Assembly: GCA_009775535.1 (NCBI GenBank)
Contig: VSPW01000018.1
Span: 1 to 17,801 of the forward strand
Origin: Muribaculaceae bacterium
Lineage (GTDB): Bacteria > Bacteroidota > Bacteroidia > Bacteroidales > Muribaculaceae
DNA: 17,801 nt
Direction of reading: 5' to 3'
Part shown: piece after piece, positions 7,988 through 14,803 of the stretch
Layout: each line of letters starts with the position of its first letter
How positions within the stretch are numbered: position 1 is the stretch's first letter
Notes under the pieces: generated by a model
Told to the model about the DNA's origin: nothing
What the model saw: the letters and a program-made list of their open reading frames with translations, nothing else
Database searches by the model: none
Translations under genes and position numbers: made by a program

Positions 7988-8975
7988 TTGTTGTATATCC
8001 CTGATTTGTATCTTGCGAGGTTTTCTTTTTTAGTGAACCATCTTATGGTTTCCTCCAGTCCGGCGGCAAGGGTGTATTCCGGTTTCCATCCAGTAAGAGA
8101 TGTTATAAGTGTGTTGTCGCCGCATAGACGGAATACTTCGCTTTTGCCTGGCCTGAGGCGTTGCGGGTCTACGGTGTATGTGACATCGGCATCCATCAGT
8201 TCTGCTATCAGGTCCAGCGTCTCAGCCATCGATATCTCCGTGCCTGTGGCTATGTTTATTTCCATGCCGTCTATTTCGCTTCCGGCTTCGGCCAGAGCAA
8301 GGAATCCGCGAGCCGTGTCGGCCACGAAGTTGAAGTCGCGGGTAGGGGTCAGGTCTCCGACCATAATTTCGCGTGCGCCGTTGGCTATCTGTGTTATGAT
8401 TGTGGGATTATAGCCCTGGCGCTCTGGCGCGGGCCGTATGTGTTGAATGGACGGGCTATCACTACCGGTAGGCCGAAGGCGTTGTAGAAACTTTTGGCGA
8501 TAGCATCGGCCCCTATTTTTGTGGCAGAATATGGCGATTGTGGCTGCCGTGGGTGGCTTTCATCGATTGGGACATATTTGGCTGTGCCGTAGACTTCGCT
8601 TGTTGATGTGACAATCAGCCGCCCTACACCGCAATCGCGTGCTGCCTGGCATATGTTTAATGTACCTTTTATATTTGTGTCGATATAGCTGTCCGGTGCG
8701 GAATAGCTATAAGGGATTGCGATTAGTGCTGCCAGGTGGAATACGGTATGGCATCCGCGGGTTATCTCACGGCATAGGTTGGGGTCACGGACATCCCCAC
8801 AGACGACTTCCAGGTTGTGGTGGCTGATGCCTTCAAGCCACCCCCAGTTGTTGAATGAGTTATATTGAGACAAAGCGCGTACCTGGTATCCGTGTGATAG
8901 CAGGAGCTCGGTCAGGTGCGAACCTATGAAGCCGTCAGCACCTGTCACCAATACTTTTTTATGGGATTCGGTCAT
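7984..8975 (-). pseudogene. legB: LegB-like NAD-dependent sugar-nucleotide 4,6-dehydratase, interrupted by a one-base frameshift
   Basis: This short-chain dehydrogenase/reductase-type protein resembles LegB, which converts GDP- or UDP-GlcNAc to a 4-keto-6-deoxy intermediate of legionaminic acid. The first frame (8975 to 8397) gives 193 residues with the NAD-binding TGADGFIGSH (11-20), the LegB-like segment QYNSFNNWGWLEG (37-49), FHLAALIAIPYSY, TSTSEVYG and the catalytic YSATK (Tyr149, Lys153), then ARPFNTYGPRQSARAIIPQS and a stop. The family's continuation (TIITQIANGAREIMVGDLTPTRDFNFVADTARG) is in the next frame and runs to a TGA at 7984. The break is at CCC on the minus strand (8406-8404): one missing C would restore a 330-residue protein. 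It could be a real mutation, a slip site or a sequence error. Its last bases overlap the ATP-grasp start by ATGA, so the downstream genes were coupled to the intact frame. Confidence 0.88.
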
Positions 8976-9019
8976 TTATCTTTAGGATATTTTGATTGTA
9001 CACTTAAGTGAAATCTACG

Positions 9020-9050
9020 CAAAAGTACGGATAATTATCCGCATTGGCAA
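9020..9050 (-). promoter_or_regulatory. Promoter of the dehydratase/nonulosonate operon
   Basis: On the minus strand TACTTTTG (9027-9020) matches TAnnTTTG exactly; TTGC (9050-9047) lies 19 bases upstream. The start codon is 44 bases downstream of the box. The spacer is occupied by ATGCGG followed by a perfect palindrome. Confidence 0.72.
9028..9041. promoter_or_regulatory. Palindrome CGGATAATTATCCG inside the promoter spacer (candidate operator)
   Basis: A perfect 14-base palindrome directly abuts the -7 box of the dehydratase promoter. A dimeric regulator bound here would block RNA polymerase. No adjacent regulator gene identifies the protein, and part of the palindrome overlaps the shared ATGCGG spacer element, so it may instead be a promoter feature. 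Confidence 0.45.
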
Positions 9051-9092
9051 TATATCCAGGTGACTGATTTACTATAATCGTTATAATAAGAT

Positions 9093-9132
9093 TCCGTTGC
9101 GGCATCCTATGATAGGGAGATGCCGCAACGGA
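9093..9132 (-). terminator. Hairpin terminator after the lipoprotein pair
   Basis: A perfect 14-bp stem (TCCGTTGCGGCATC at 9093-9106 with GATGCCGCAACGGA at 9119-9132) has a 12-base loop, 22 bases after the lipoprotein stop. On the minus strand it is followed by AATCTTATTATAA, A/T-rich rather than a pure T run. It separates the lipoprotein operon from the dehydratase operon promoter. Confidence 0.75.
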
Positions 9133-9154
9133 TATCTGGAAATGTTTTTATCTA

Positions 9155-10225
9155 CTAGAATGCAAGTACGAAACGTACACGGGCATACTCATCCCAGTCT
9201 TTGTAGCTGTAGGACAATGGTCGTGACATGTCGTTGCTCAAGTAGTAGTTCCATGCGGTTGTGTATACGTTTTTGTATTCGGTGCTTGACCAAAGGCTGA
9301 ATTCAGACAGGCCAGTGAGACCCAGGTCCGCTATTTTCCCGTTTATTATTTCGGCGTTGGTGGAGACAGGGTCTTTGATGTTTATGTCACCGGAGATTTC
9401 GCCTGCATAAAGCAGTGAGAGCTCCTTTGGTGAAGGCAGATACCAGTCACTGGTCAATTCCGGGGCTTTGACTTCAGAGCGGTATGCCACGCATGCGGCT
9501 ACTGCATTTACCGGCCATTGTTCGTTTTCGGGGGCGGCGTTGAATGCTTCTATGGCTTTTGTGTTGTTATAGCCTATTATTTTCTGTATCGGTTGGTCTG
9601 TGCCTTTGTCTGATTCCGGCGCTTGGTATTGGGGGGCATTGGCGATTACCCATTGGCTTACAGAATTTCCGTATTTTTCGATTCCTGTTTGCCATGTGCT
9701 TGTCAGCTGGTCAAGGGAAATTACAAGCCCGTGGTTGCAGTCAGGATGGTCTAAACGTAGGGCTGGGTCGTTTTCAGTAGGGTCACCAGTCCAAAAGACG
9801 ATTCCTATGATTTCCTTTGAGTGGTCAATGTTTGCAGACCATGTGCCATCAGAGTAATAATAGTCACCCACTGCAGCTGGTTCTGGGGCCGGATTTACGG
9901 TGACATTGCATATATCCGTCTTACCTGAGATATTAACAGTGATTTCGGCATTGCCGGGCATGACTGCGGTGACAGTACCGTTGTTGTCGACGGTGGCTAT
10001 TTCTGTATCAGAGCTTTCCCAGATTATTTCTGGATATAACGCATCGGTCGGTGTCACAGATACGGTCAGTGTTGCGGTCTCACCGATATTAAGGTTTATT
10101 GCGTTTGGTGTTACTTTGACTGATTCTACCTCAATAGGGGTATTGCCATTGTCGCTTGAGCAGGATGTGGCTCCTGTAAAGAGGCTCAATACAGCAGTAA
10201 TGGCCATAAATGATTTTAGTCGCAT
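9155..10225 (-). CDS. Surface lipoprotein with bacterial Ig-like domain and C-type-lectin-like (DUF1566/Lcl_C-type) end, copy 2
   Basis: The 356-residue protein begins with a lipoprotein signal peptide; the modified Cys is Cys22 (GATSC), followed by SSDNGN, like the acidic surface-export signal of Bacteroidota lipoproteins. Residues about 31-112 form a BIG2-type Ig-like domain (VESVKVTPNAINLNIGE, then IWESSDTEIATVDNNGTVTA). The rest (about 118-356) contains YYYSDGTWSA, FWTGDPTENDPALRLDHPDC and, near the end, SDWYLPSPKELSLL, LWSSTEY and ARVRFVLAF, the pattern of DUF1566/Lcl_C domains, which have a C-type lectin or sulfatase-modifying-factor-like fold. That suggests ligand binding at the cell surface; the ligand is unknown. 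It is a paralog of the gene immediately upstream (21 bases away) and probably shares its transcript. Confidence 0.85.
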   Translation of the reverse strand: MRLKSFMAITAVLSLFTGATSCSSDNGNTPIEVESVKVTPNAINLNIGETATLTVSVTPTDALYPEIIWESSDTEIATVDNNGTVTAVMPGNAEITVNISGKTDICNVTVNPAPEPAAVGDYYYSDGTWSANIDHSKEIIGIVFWTGDPTENDPALRLDHPDCNHGLVISLDQLTSTWQTGIEKYGNSVSQWVIANAPQYQAPESDKGTDQPIQKIIGYNNTKAIEAFNAAPENEQWPVNAVAACVAYRSEVKAPELTSDWYLPSPKELSLLYAGEISGDINIKDPVSTNAEIINGKIADLGLTGLSEFSLWSSTEYKNVYTTAWNYYLSNDMSRPLSYSYKDWDEYARVRFVLAF

Positions 10226-10246
10226 AATGTTATGGTTTTAAATTTG

Positions 10247-11338
10247 TTAAAAGGCCAGTACACAACGTGCAAGCTGGTTTGAGTTGTAGTATTTATAGCT
10301 TCCGCCTATGCTTCCGTCGAATGTTGATATTTGATAGGCCGATTGTTTGTCCCAATCATTACTGCTCCAAAAGTCGAAAGCCCACGCTTCATTGCTGATT
10401 GATTCCGCACCGGGTATCAAGGCGAGCCGTTGGTCTATAAACTTTCTGTTTTTGAGGCATAATGACTTTGCGGTGTTGTTGAAATCGAATACGTCTCCAT
10501 CATATTCGTCATTTATCAGAAGGGAGAGTTCTTTAAGCCCGGGCAGGAACCAGTCGCTGGATGACTGTGGCGCAGGTTTCGACTTACGGTATTCTTTTAT
10601 TACATTTATTGCATCTACTGGCCAACTTGCATTGGATGGATGTGCATTGAATGCTTCAAGGGCTTTTGTGTTGTTGTATCCGGAAATTTTGTTCCGGCGG
10701 GTGTCTTTCATCCATTCTGTCACTGTTGATTCAAACTCTGTCGCATTTTGTTCGATCCAAGCTCCTGTCGTGCTGTTAAAAGAGGCGTATCCCCCTTGCC
10801 ATTGACAAGGTTTGCCGTTGTGGAAGGCTGCTATGACAAGTCCGTTTGAGCACTCTGGATGATCAAGGCGCAATGTGGCATCGTCGGCAGTCGGGTCGCC
10901 AGTCCAGAAGATTACTCCGATTACCTCTTTCCCTTCCAGCAGTGATGTCGACCAAGAACCATCCGAATAGTAGAAGTCACCTATTTTTGCGTCCTGTTCA
11001 GGTAGAGGTTCTGATACTGTGATTTCACATGAAGCCGATGAGTTGCCTGCTTTTGCAGTGATTGTTGCGAGTCCTGCCCCGGTAGCTGAAACTTGTCCGT
11101 TGTTGTCTACTGTTGCAATCCCGTTGTCGGATGATGTCCAAATCAATGGTGTCCCTTCTGGGGTCACTTTGTATTTTATATCGCAGGATTCCCCTATGTA
11201 CAAGCTTAGAGTATTGTCCTCAAATGTTATAGTGGTTTCGATTGGGTCCGGGATTATTGGGTTGTCACCAGAATCGTCACTGGAACATGCAGCCAGCAGT
11301 ATTGACGAAAATGCAATAAAGAAAGATTTAATGTCCAT
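10247..11338 (-). CDS. Surface lipoprotein with bacterial Ig-like domain and C-type-lectin-like (DUF1566/Lcl_C-type) end, copy 1
   Basis: I start this 363-residue protein at ATG 11338 (MDIKSFFIAFSSILLAAC). A longer frame would start at a TTG at 11386, but that TTG lies inside a TAnnTTTG promoter box. The lipobox LAAC puts the lipid on Cys18, followed by SSDDSGDN. An Ig-like BIG2 domain (about 33-110, with WTSSDNGIATVDNNGQVSA) precedes a domain with FYYSDGSWS, FWTGDPTADDATLRLDHPEC, SDWFLPGLKELSLL, FWSSNDW and LARCVLAF. The order and motifs are the same as in the downstream paralog, but the sequences differ in most positions, so the duplication is not recent. The role is likely surface binding or adhesion; the ligand is unknown. 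Confidence 0.85.
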   Translation of the reverse strand: MDIKSFFIAFSSILLAACSSDDSGDNPIIPDPIETTITFEDNTLSLYIGESCDIKYKVTPEGTPLIWTSSDNGIATVDNNGQVSATGAGLATITAKAGNSSASCEITVSEPLPEQDAKIGDFYYSDGSWSTSLLEGKEVIGVIFWTGDPTADDATLRLDHPECSNGLVIAAFHNGKPCQWQGGYASFNSTTGAWIEQNATEFESTVTEWMKDTRRNKISGYNNTKALEAFNAHPSNASWPVDAINVIKEYRKSKPAPQSSSDWFLPGLKELSLLINDEYDGDVFDFNNTAKSLCLKNRKFIDQRLALIPGAESISNEAWAFDFWSSNDWDKQSAYQISTFDGSIGGSYKYYNSNQLARCVLAF

Positions 11339-11383
11339 TTGGAATAGAAAAAGTTTGGAATATAAAAATAGTGTTTGTGCAGG

Positions 11384-11399
11384 CAAAGATACAAATATA
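11384..11399 (-). promoter_or_regulatory. Tandem -7 boxes upstream of the lipoprotein pair
   Basis: Two TAnnTTTG boxes lie side by side on the minus strand, TATATTTG (11399-11392) and TATCTTTG (11391-11384), 45-53 bases before the chosen ATG. I see no convincing TTTG at the -33 position for either, so the promoter may be weak or activator-dependent. Confidence 0.5.
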
Positions 11400-11482
11400 A
11401 TTTAATATGCACGGATTGAGTCTTAATATTTATCTTGAAAAGTGAATGAATGTTTTTTCTGGTAGGTTGTATCACTTCCTTT

Positions 11483-11755
11483 CTATGGATTCATCAGGTC
11501 TGTGTTGAAAAATGCCATTATATCGTGTGCCTGTTCAAGGGCTTGTCTGGCCGGTGATTCCGGGTTTATGCTTATGGCATGTGCATAGTCAGACATGGCT
11601 TGTCGGCGTTTCCCCATCCGCCACATTAACTTTCCTCTTAGAAAGTATGCCTTATCGTCATTGGTATGGACCTCTATATAAGCGTCAAGTTGCACTGCAG
11701 CCTCATCCGTCCGACCATATCCCATCATTTCTTCTATATTTTGCAGACTGAACAT
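11483..11755 (-). CDS. Small TPR-repeat protein
   Basis: The 90-residue cytoplasmic protein has no signal peptide. Residues about 2-32 resemble a degenerate tetratricopeptide repeat; 35-68 (AYFLRGKLMWRMGKRRQAMS, then DYAHAISINP) form a good one, and a third helix pair is cut short. TPRs mediate protein-protein contacts; the partner is unknown. It is transcribed away from the phytase gene, whose -33 box lies inside its first codons. No clear promoter or terminator of its own was found. Confidence 0.75.
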   Translation of the reverse strand: MFSLQNIEEMMGYGRTDEAAVQLDAYIEVHTNDDKAYFLRGKLMWRMGKRRQAMSDYAHAISINPESPARQALEQAHDIMAFFNTDLMNP

Positions 11756-11770
11756 ATTTTGCTAAATTTG
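11740..11770 (+). promoter_or_regulatory. Promoter of the histidine phytase gene
   Basis: The exact consensus is present: TTTG (11740-11743), 19 bases, TAAATTTG (11763-11770). The -33 box lies in the start of the divergent TPR gene. The box ends 62 bases before the chosen ATG at 11833. Confidence 0.85.
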
Positions 11771-11832
11771 CTTTATAATATAATATGTATAAAACGGCCA
11801 AGTTGCCTAAAAATTATCAATCAGTACATAAA

Positions 11833-13098
11833 ATGAAACGTTTCAGCTCTATTGTGGTATCGATGGCGGTGGTGATGTCTACTGTATTTGCTGCCGACCC
11901 AACCAATACACATTACAATATATCGGAATGCCAGGGTAGCCTCAGGCCCTATCCCGTCAATGTTGTCCCGGTGCAGTATCCAGATTCCCTGATACCTGTC
12001 CATATAAACCATGTAGGGCGTCATGGTGCCCGTTATCCATCGTCTGCCGCCAACTGCCTTGCACTCCGCACGGCTTTGTCGCGAGCAGATTCACTTGGGA
12101 CTATAACGAGCCTAGGCCGTGACCTTATGAAGCTCAATGAGCATGTCATTGCACAAAGTACCGACCGCTGGGGGGCTCTCGACTCTTTGGGTATGGCGGA
12201 ACAGCGGGGTATAGCGTCCAGGATGCTTGCAAATTATTTACCGTTATTTACGGACGGTACGATTGATGCCATATCATCGTATTCTCCGAGGGCCATGATG
12301 AGCATGTATTGCTTTGTGCATCAGCTTGACCGGTTGAACAACAAACTTGAGTTCATAACATCCACAGGACGTGTCAACTCTCCGTTGATGCGGCCTTTTG
12401 ATGTCGATAAGGATTATATCGAATTCCGTAAGGAAGGGACATGGAAGCCTCCGTATGACGAATATTTTTCAGGCCATTGCCCAACTTCAGCCATAGAGCG
12501 TGTGCTGGGAGGGTCTTTCCCGTATGGTGATGTGCAGGCAAAGCGGGAGCTTGCGATGGCCGAATATTATGTCATTGCAGGAATGAGTGCAATGTCGGTC
12601 AGTTGTGATCCGTTGAAGTTTTTTACGGAAGCTGAATATAATGCGTTGTGGAGCTGTTTTAACTTGCGGCAGTACCTGCAGCGTACAGCCTCTACTTTGT
12701 CCACTGTCCCGGCTGACATAGCAGGAGCTTTGGTGCTGGACATTATCAATACTACCGATGCCGCTGTCCAGGGGACTAACCCAGCTGTTGTCAACCTCCG
12801 TTTCGGCCATGCCGAGACTATCATGCCATTGGCATCGTTGCTTCATTTGCCGGGATGCTATTATATGACGAATTATTTTGACACCGTAGGGCTACACTGG
12901 CGGGATTTTGATGTTGTGCCAATGGCCTCAAATATCCAGATGATACTTTTCCGTAACAGGGATAATGGCAGGTTCTATCTTAGGGTTGACCTTAACGAAC
13001 GGCCTGTAAAGATGTTGCCAAACAATGACAGTATATATATTCCATGGGGTGTTGCGCGCGACTATATGATGAGGTGTGTGCCGCTTTACATGCAATGA
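11833..13098 (+). CDS. Histidine phosphatase, Minpp-like phytase, secreted
   Basis: The protein belongs to the histidine acid phosphatase superfamily (branch 2), in the multiple inositol polyphosphate phosphatase group. These enzymes remove phosphates from phytate and lower inositol phosphates; a related Bacteroides thetaiotaomicron enzyme is known. I start at ATG 11833 (421 residues, MKRFSSIVVSMAVVMSTVFA) because this gives a clean signal peptide with cleavage near AAD; an in-frame ATG at 11785 would add 16 residues and lie very close to the predicted transcript start. The phosphohistidine motif RHGARYP is at 63-69, and the second motif is HAE (326-328, in FGHAETIMPL) rather than HD, which is the Minpp hallmark. 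Signal peptide without lipobox: periplasmic or secreted. Other phosphorylated substrates are possible. Confidence 0.88.
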   Translation: MKRFSSIVVSMAVVMSTVFAADPTNTHYNISECQGSLRPYPVNVVPVQYPDSLIPVHINHVGRHGARYPSSAANCLALRTALSRADSLGTITSLGRDLMKLNEHVIAQSTDRWGALDSLGMAEQRGIASRMLANYLPLFTDGTIDAISSYSPRAMMSMYCFVHQLDRLNNKLEFITSTGRVNSPLMRPFDVDKDYIEFRKEGTWKPPYDEYFSGHCPTSAIERVLGGSFPYGDVQAKRELAMAEYYVIAGMSAMSVSCDPLKFFTEAEYNALWSCFNLRQYLQRTASTLSTVPADIAGALVLDIINTTDAAVQGTNPAVVNLRFGHAETIMPLASLLHLPGCYYMTNYFDTVGLHWRDFDVVPMASNIQMILFRNRDNGRFYLRVDLNERPVKMLPNNDSIYIPWGVARDYMMRCVPLYMQ

Positions 13099-13116
13099 TA
13101 ATTTAATTGTATTTAG

Positions 13117-13148
13117 TCTGTCTGGGTGTGTAAAAAAGAGTAACTTTG
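13117..13148 (+). promoter_or_regulatory. Promoter of the outer-membrane protein gene
   Basis: A perfect -7 box TAACTTTG (13141-13148) is preceded at 20 bases by TCTG (13117-13120), three of four matches to TTTG. The box is 46 bases before the ATG at 13195. Confidence 0.65.
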
Positions 13149-13194
13149 CCATCGATTTTAATGTTTATATCAAAATACTATAAATTTATCCTTT

Positions 13195-13737
13195 ATGCTT
13201 AGCATGAAAAGCAAATCTATCCGGATGCTTACGTTGGTTGCCCTGCTTGTGGCATCGGTAATGCCGGTTTTTGCCCAAAGGGGCGAGAAGACATTCGGTA
13301 TCCGTGGTTCGTATGTCAGCCGTAATACGTCCGCTTCGGCCGGCCTATATATGACTTACCGCTTTTCGGGGCTTTTCAGGTTGGCCCCTTCGGCCGATTA
13401 TGTGTTCCGTCATGACGGATCGGATGCGTTTTCTGTCAATCTGGACACCCATTATACATTCAATCTAGGCATTCGGTCGAAAGTGTCGGTATATCCGATG
13501 GTCGGTCTGGGATATTGGGCGTGGAATACGCATGATTCAGGTAATGCCGCTGGGGTCAGGAGCGATGACGATACAGACGATGTCACTACTCGCATTACCC
13601 GGCTGTCGCTGAATATGGGAGCGGGCATCGAATGGAAGCTGACGTCATCATTTCGGTTGGGGTTTGAGGCAAAGTATGCGTTGATGAAGGATAGGCCAAC
13701 AGCGGTTGTAGGAATAAGTGTTGGCTATTGTTTTTGA
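13195..13737 (+). CDS. Small outer-membrane beta-barrel protein
   Basis: The 180-residue protein has an N-terminal signal peptide (LTLVALLVASVMPVFA, with cleavage before Gln-Arg-Gly-Glu). The mature part alternates hydrophobic and polar residues in short strands typical of porin-fold/OMP_b-brl proteins (for instance ASAGLYMTYRFSGLFRLAP, then SVNLDTHYTFNL and VYPMVGLGYWAW) and ends in an aromatic residue (VGISVGYCF), as outer-membrane barrels usually do. The length suits an eight-stranded barrel. A loop between strands is very acidic (RSDDDTDDV). Function unknown. An alternative ATG at 13204 (MKSKSIRM) would shorten the n-region by three residues. It has its own promoter and is followed 22 bases later by tsaD, which may be cotranscribed. 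Confidence 0.78.
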   Translation: MLSMKSKSIRMLTLVALLVASVMPVFAQRGEKTFGIRGSYVSRNTSASAGLYMTYRFSGLFRLAPSADYVFRHDGSDAFSVNLDTHYTFNLGIRSKVSVYPMVGLGYWAWNTHDSGNAAGVRSDDDTDDVTTRITRLSLNMGAGIEWKLTSSFRLGFEAKYALMKDRPTAVVGISVGYCF

Positions 13738-13759
13738 ATGGTAGAGTAATAATTAGAGT

Positions 13760-14776
13760 ATGAGTGTTATCATATTAGGGATTGAATCATCGTGTGATGA
13801 TACAAGTGCAGCGGTTATCCGCGATGGTATTCTTCTTAGCAATGTCATAGCTTCTCAAAAGGTACATGAGGAATATGGCGGCGTTGTGCCGGAACTTGCG
13901 TCACGTGCACACCAACAAAATATTGTACCTGTAGTTGATGCGGCATTAAAGAGGGCTGGGGTGGACAAATGCTCGTTGAGTGCCATAGCTTTTACCCGCG
14001 GCCCTGGCCTATTGGGGTCGTTGCTGGTAGGCACATCGTTTGCCAAGGGACTTTCGTTGGGGCTACGTGTGCCGATTGTTGATGTCAACCATCTGCATGG
14101 CCATGTGCTGTCGCATTTTATCAGAAAGAATGAAAATGGTGAAGTGCCGGAGTATCCTTTCCTGTGTATGCTTATATCGGGAGGCAACTCGCAGCTTATC
14201 CTGGTGCGTGGTTATGACGACATGGAGGTGTTGGGCCAGACGATTGATGACGCAGCAGGTGAGGCTTTCGACAAATGTGCCAAGGTGATAGGGCTGCCTT
14301 ATCCTGGCGGGCCTCATATAGACCGTCTGGCCGCAGAAGGCGATCCTTCCCGTTTCAAATTTGCAAAGCCGCATATACAAGGACTGGACTATAGTTTCAG
14401 TGGGCTTAAAACATCATTCCTTTATACTTTGCGCGATGCCGTTAAGAAAAATCCGGACTTTATAGAGCAGAACCGTAACGACCTTGCTGCATCTTTGCAA
14501 CGTACGATTATAGACATATTGTTGGGCAAGCTACGCAAGGCTGTGAAACAGACTGGGGTCAGGACTGTAGCCATAGGCGGTGGTGTGTCTGCCAATTCCG
14601 GTGTGCGCCAGGCTGTGGCGGACTATTGTGCCTCGGCTGGGTTGAAGGCGTTTATTCCAGAACGTGCCTTTACAACAGACAATGCCGCAATGGTGGCGAT
14701 TGCCGGATATTATAAATATCTTTCGGGAGATTTTTGCCCATATGATGCCGCCCCTTATGCGAGGGTTATGGTTTAA
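13760..14776 (+). CDS. tsaD: tRNA N6-adenosine threonylcarbamoyltransferase TsaD
   Basis: TsaD transfers the threonylcarbamoyl group to A37 of tRNAs reading ANN codons, working with TsaB and TsaE after TsaC makes the adenylate. The 338-residue protein is full length for the ASKHA-fold family. It has GIESSCDDTSAAV (7-19), GGVVPELASRAH (40-51), the metal ligands His111 and His115 in NHLHGHVLSH (110-119), LISGGNSQL, DDAAGEAFDK and, near the C-terminus, AIGGGVSANSGVR with a late TDNAAMVA. It is in tandem with cinA (27 bases away). No clear promoter was found just upstream, so readthrough from the outer-membrane protein gene is likely. Confidence 0.98.
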   Translation: MSVIILGIESSCDDTSAAVIRDGILLSNVIASQKVHEEYGGVVPELASRAHQQNIVPVVDAALKRAGVDKCSLSAIAFTRGPGLLGSLLVGTSFAKGLSLGLRVPIVDVNHLHGHVLSHFIRKNENGEVPEYPFLCMLISGGNSQLILVRGYDDMEVLGQTIDDAAGEAFDKCAKVIGLPYPGGPHIDRLAAEGDPSRFKFAKPHIQGLDYSFSGLKTSFLYTLRDAVKKNPDFIEQNRNDLAASLQRTIIDILLGKLRKAVKQTGVRTVAIGGGVSANSGVRQAVADYCASAGLKAFIPERAFTTDNAAMVAIAGYYKYLSGDFCPYDAAPYARVMV

Positions 14777-14803
14777 CTATAATTAAGCTGTTGTCAATTA
14801 GGT

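Noticed and set aside
7984..8364. The 126-codon frame MVGDLTPTRDF... as a separate gene
   Set aside because: It is the C-terminal part of the frameshifted dehydratase; the family sequence continues across the break.
9155..10380. Two C-terminal segments as copies of one retroelement template
   Set aside because: Aligned at WSS, the two genes differ at many non-adenine bases (for example TCA AGC ACC versus AGC AGT AAT), which is not the pattern left by adenine-directed change of a single template.
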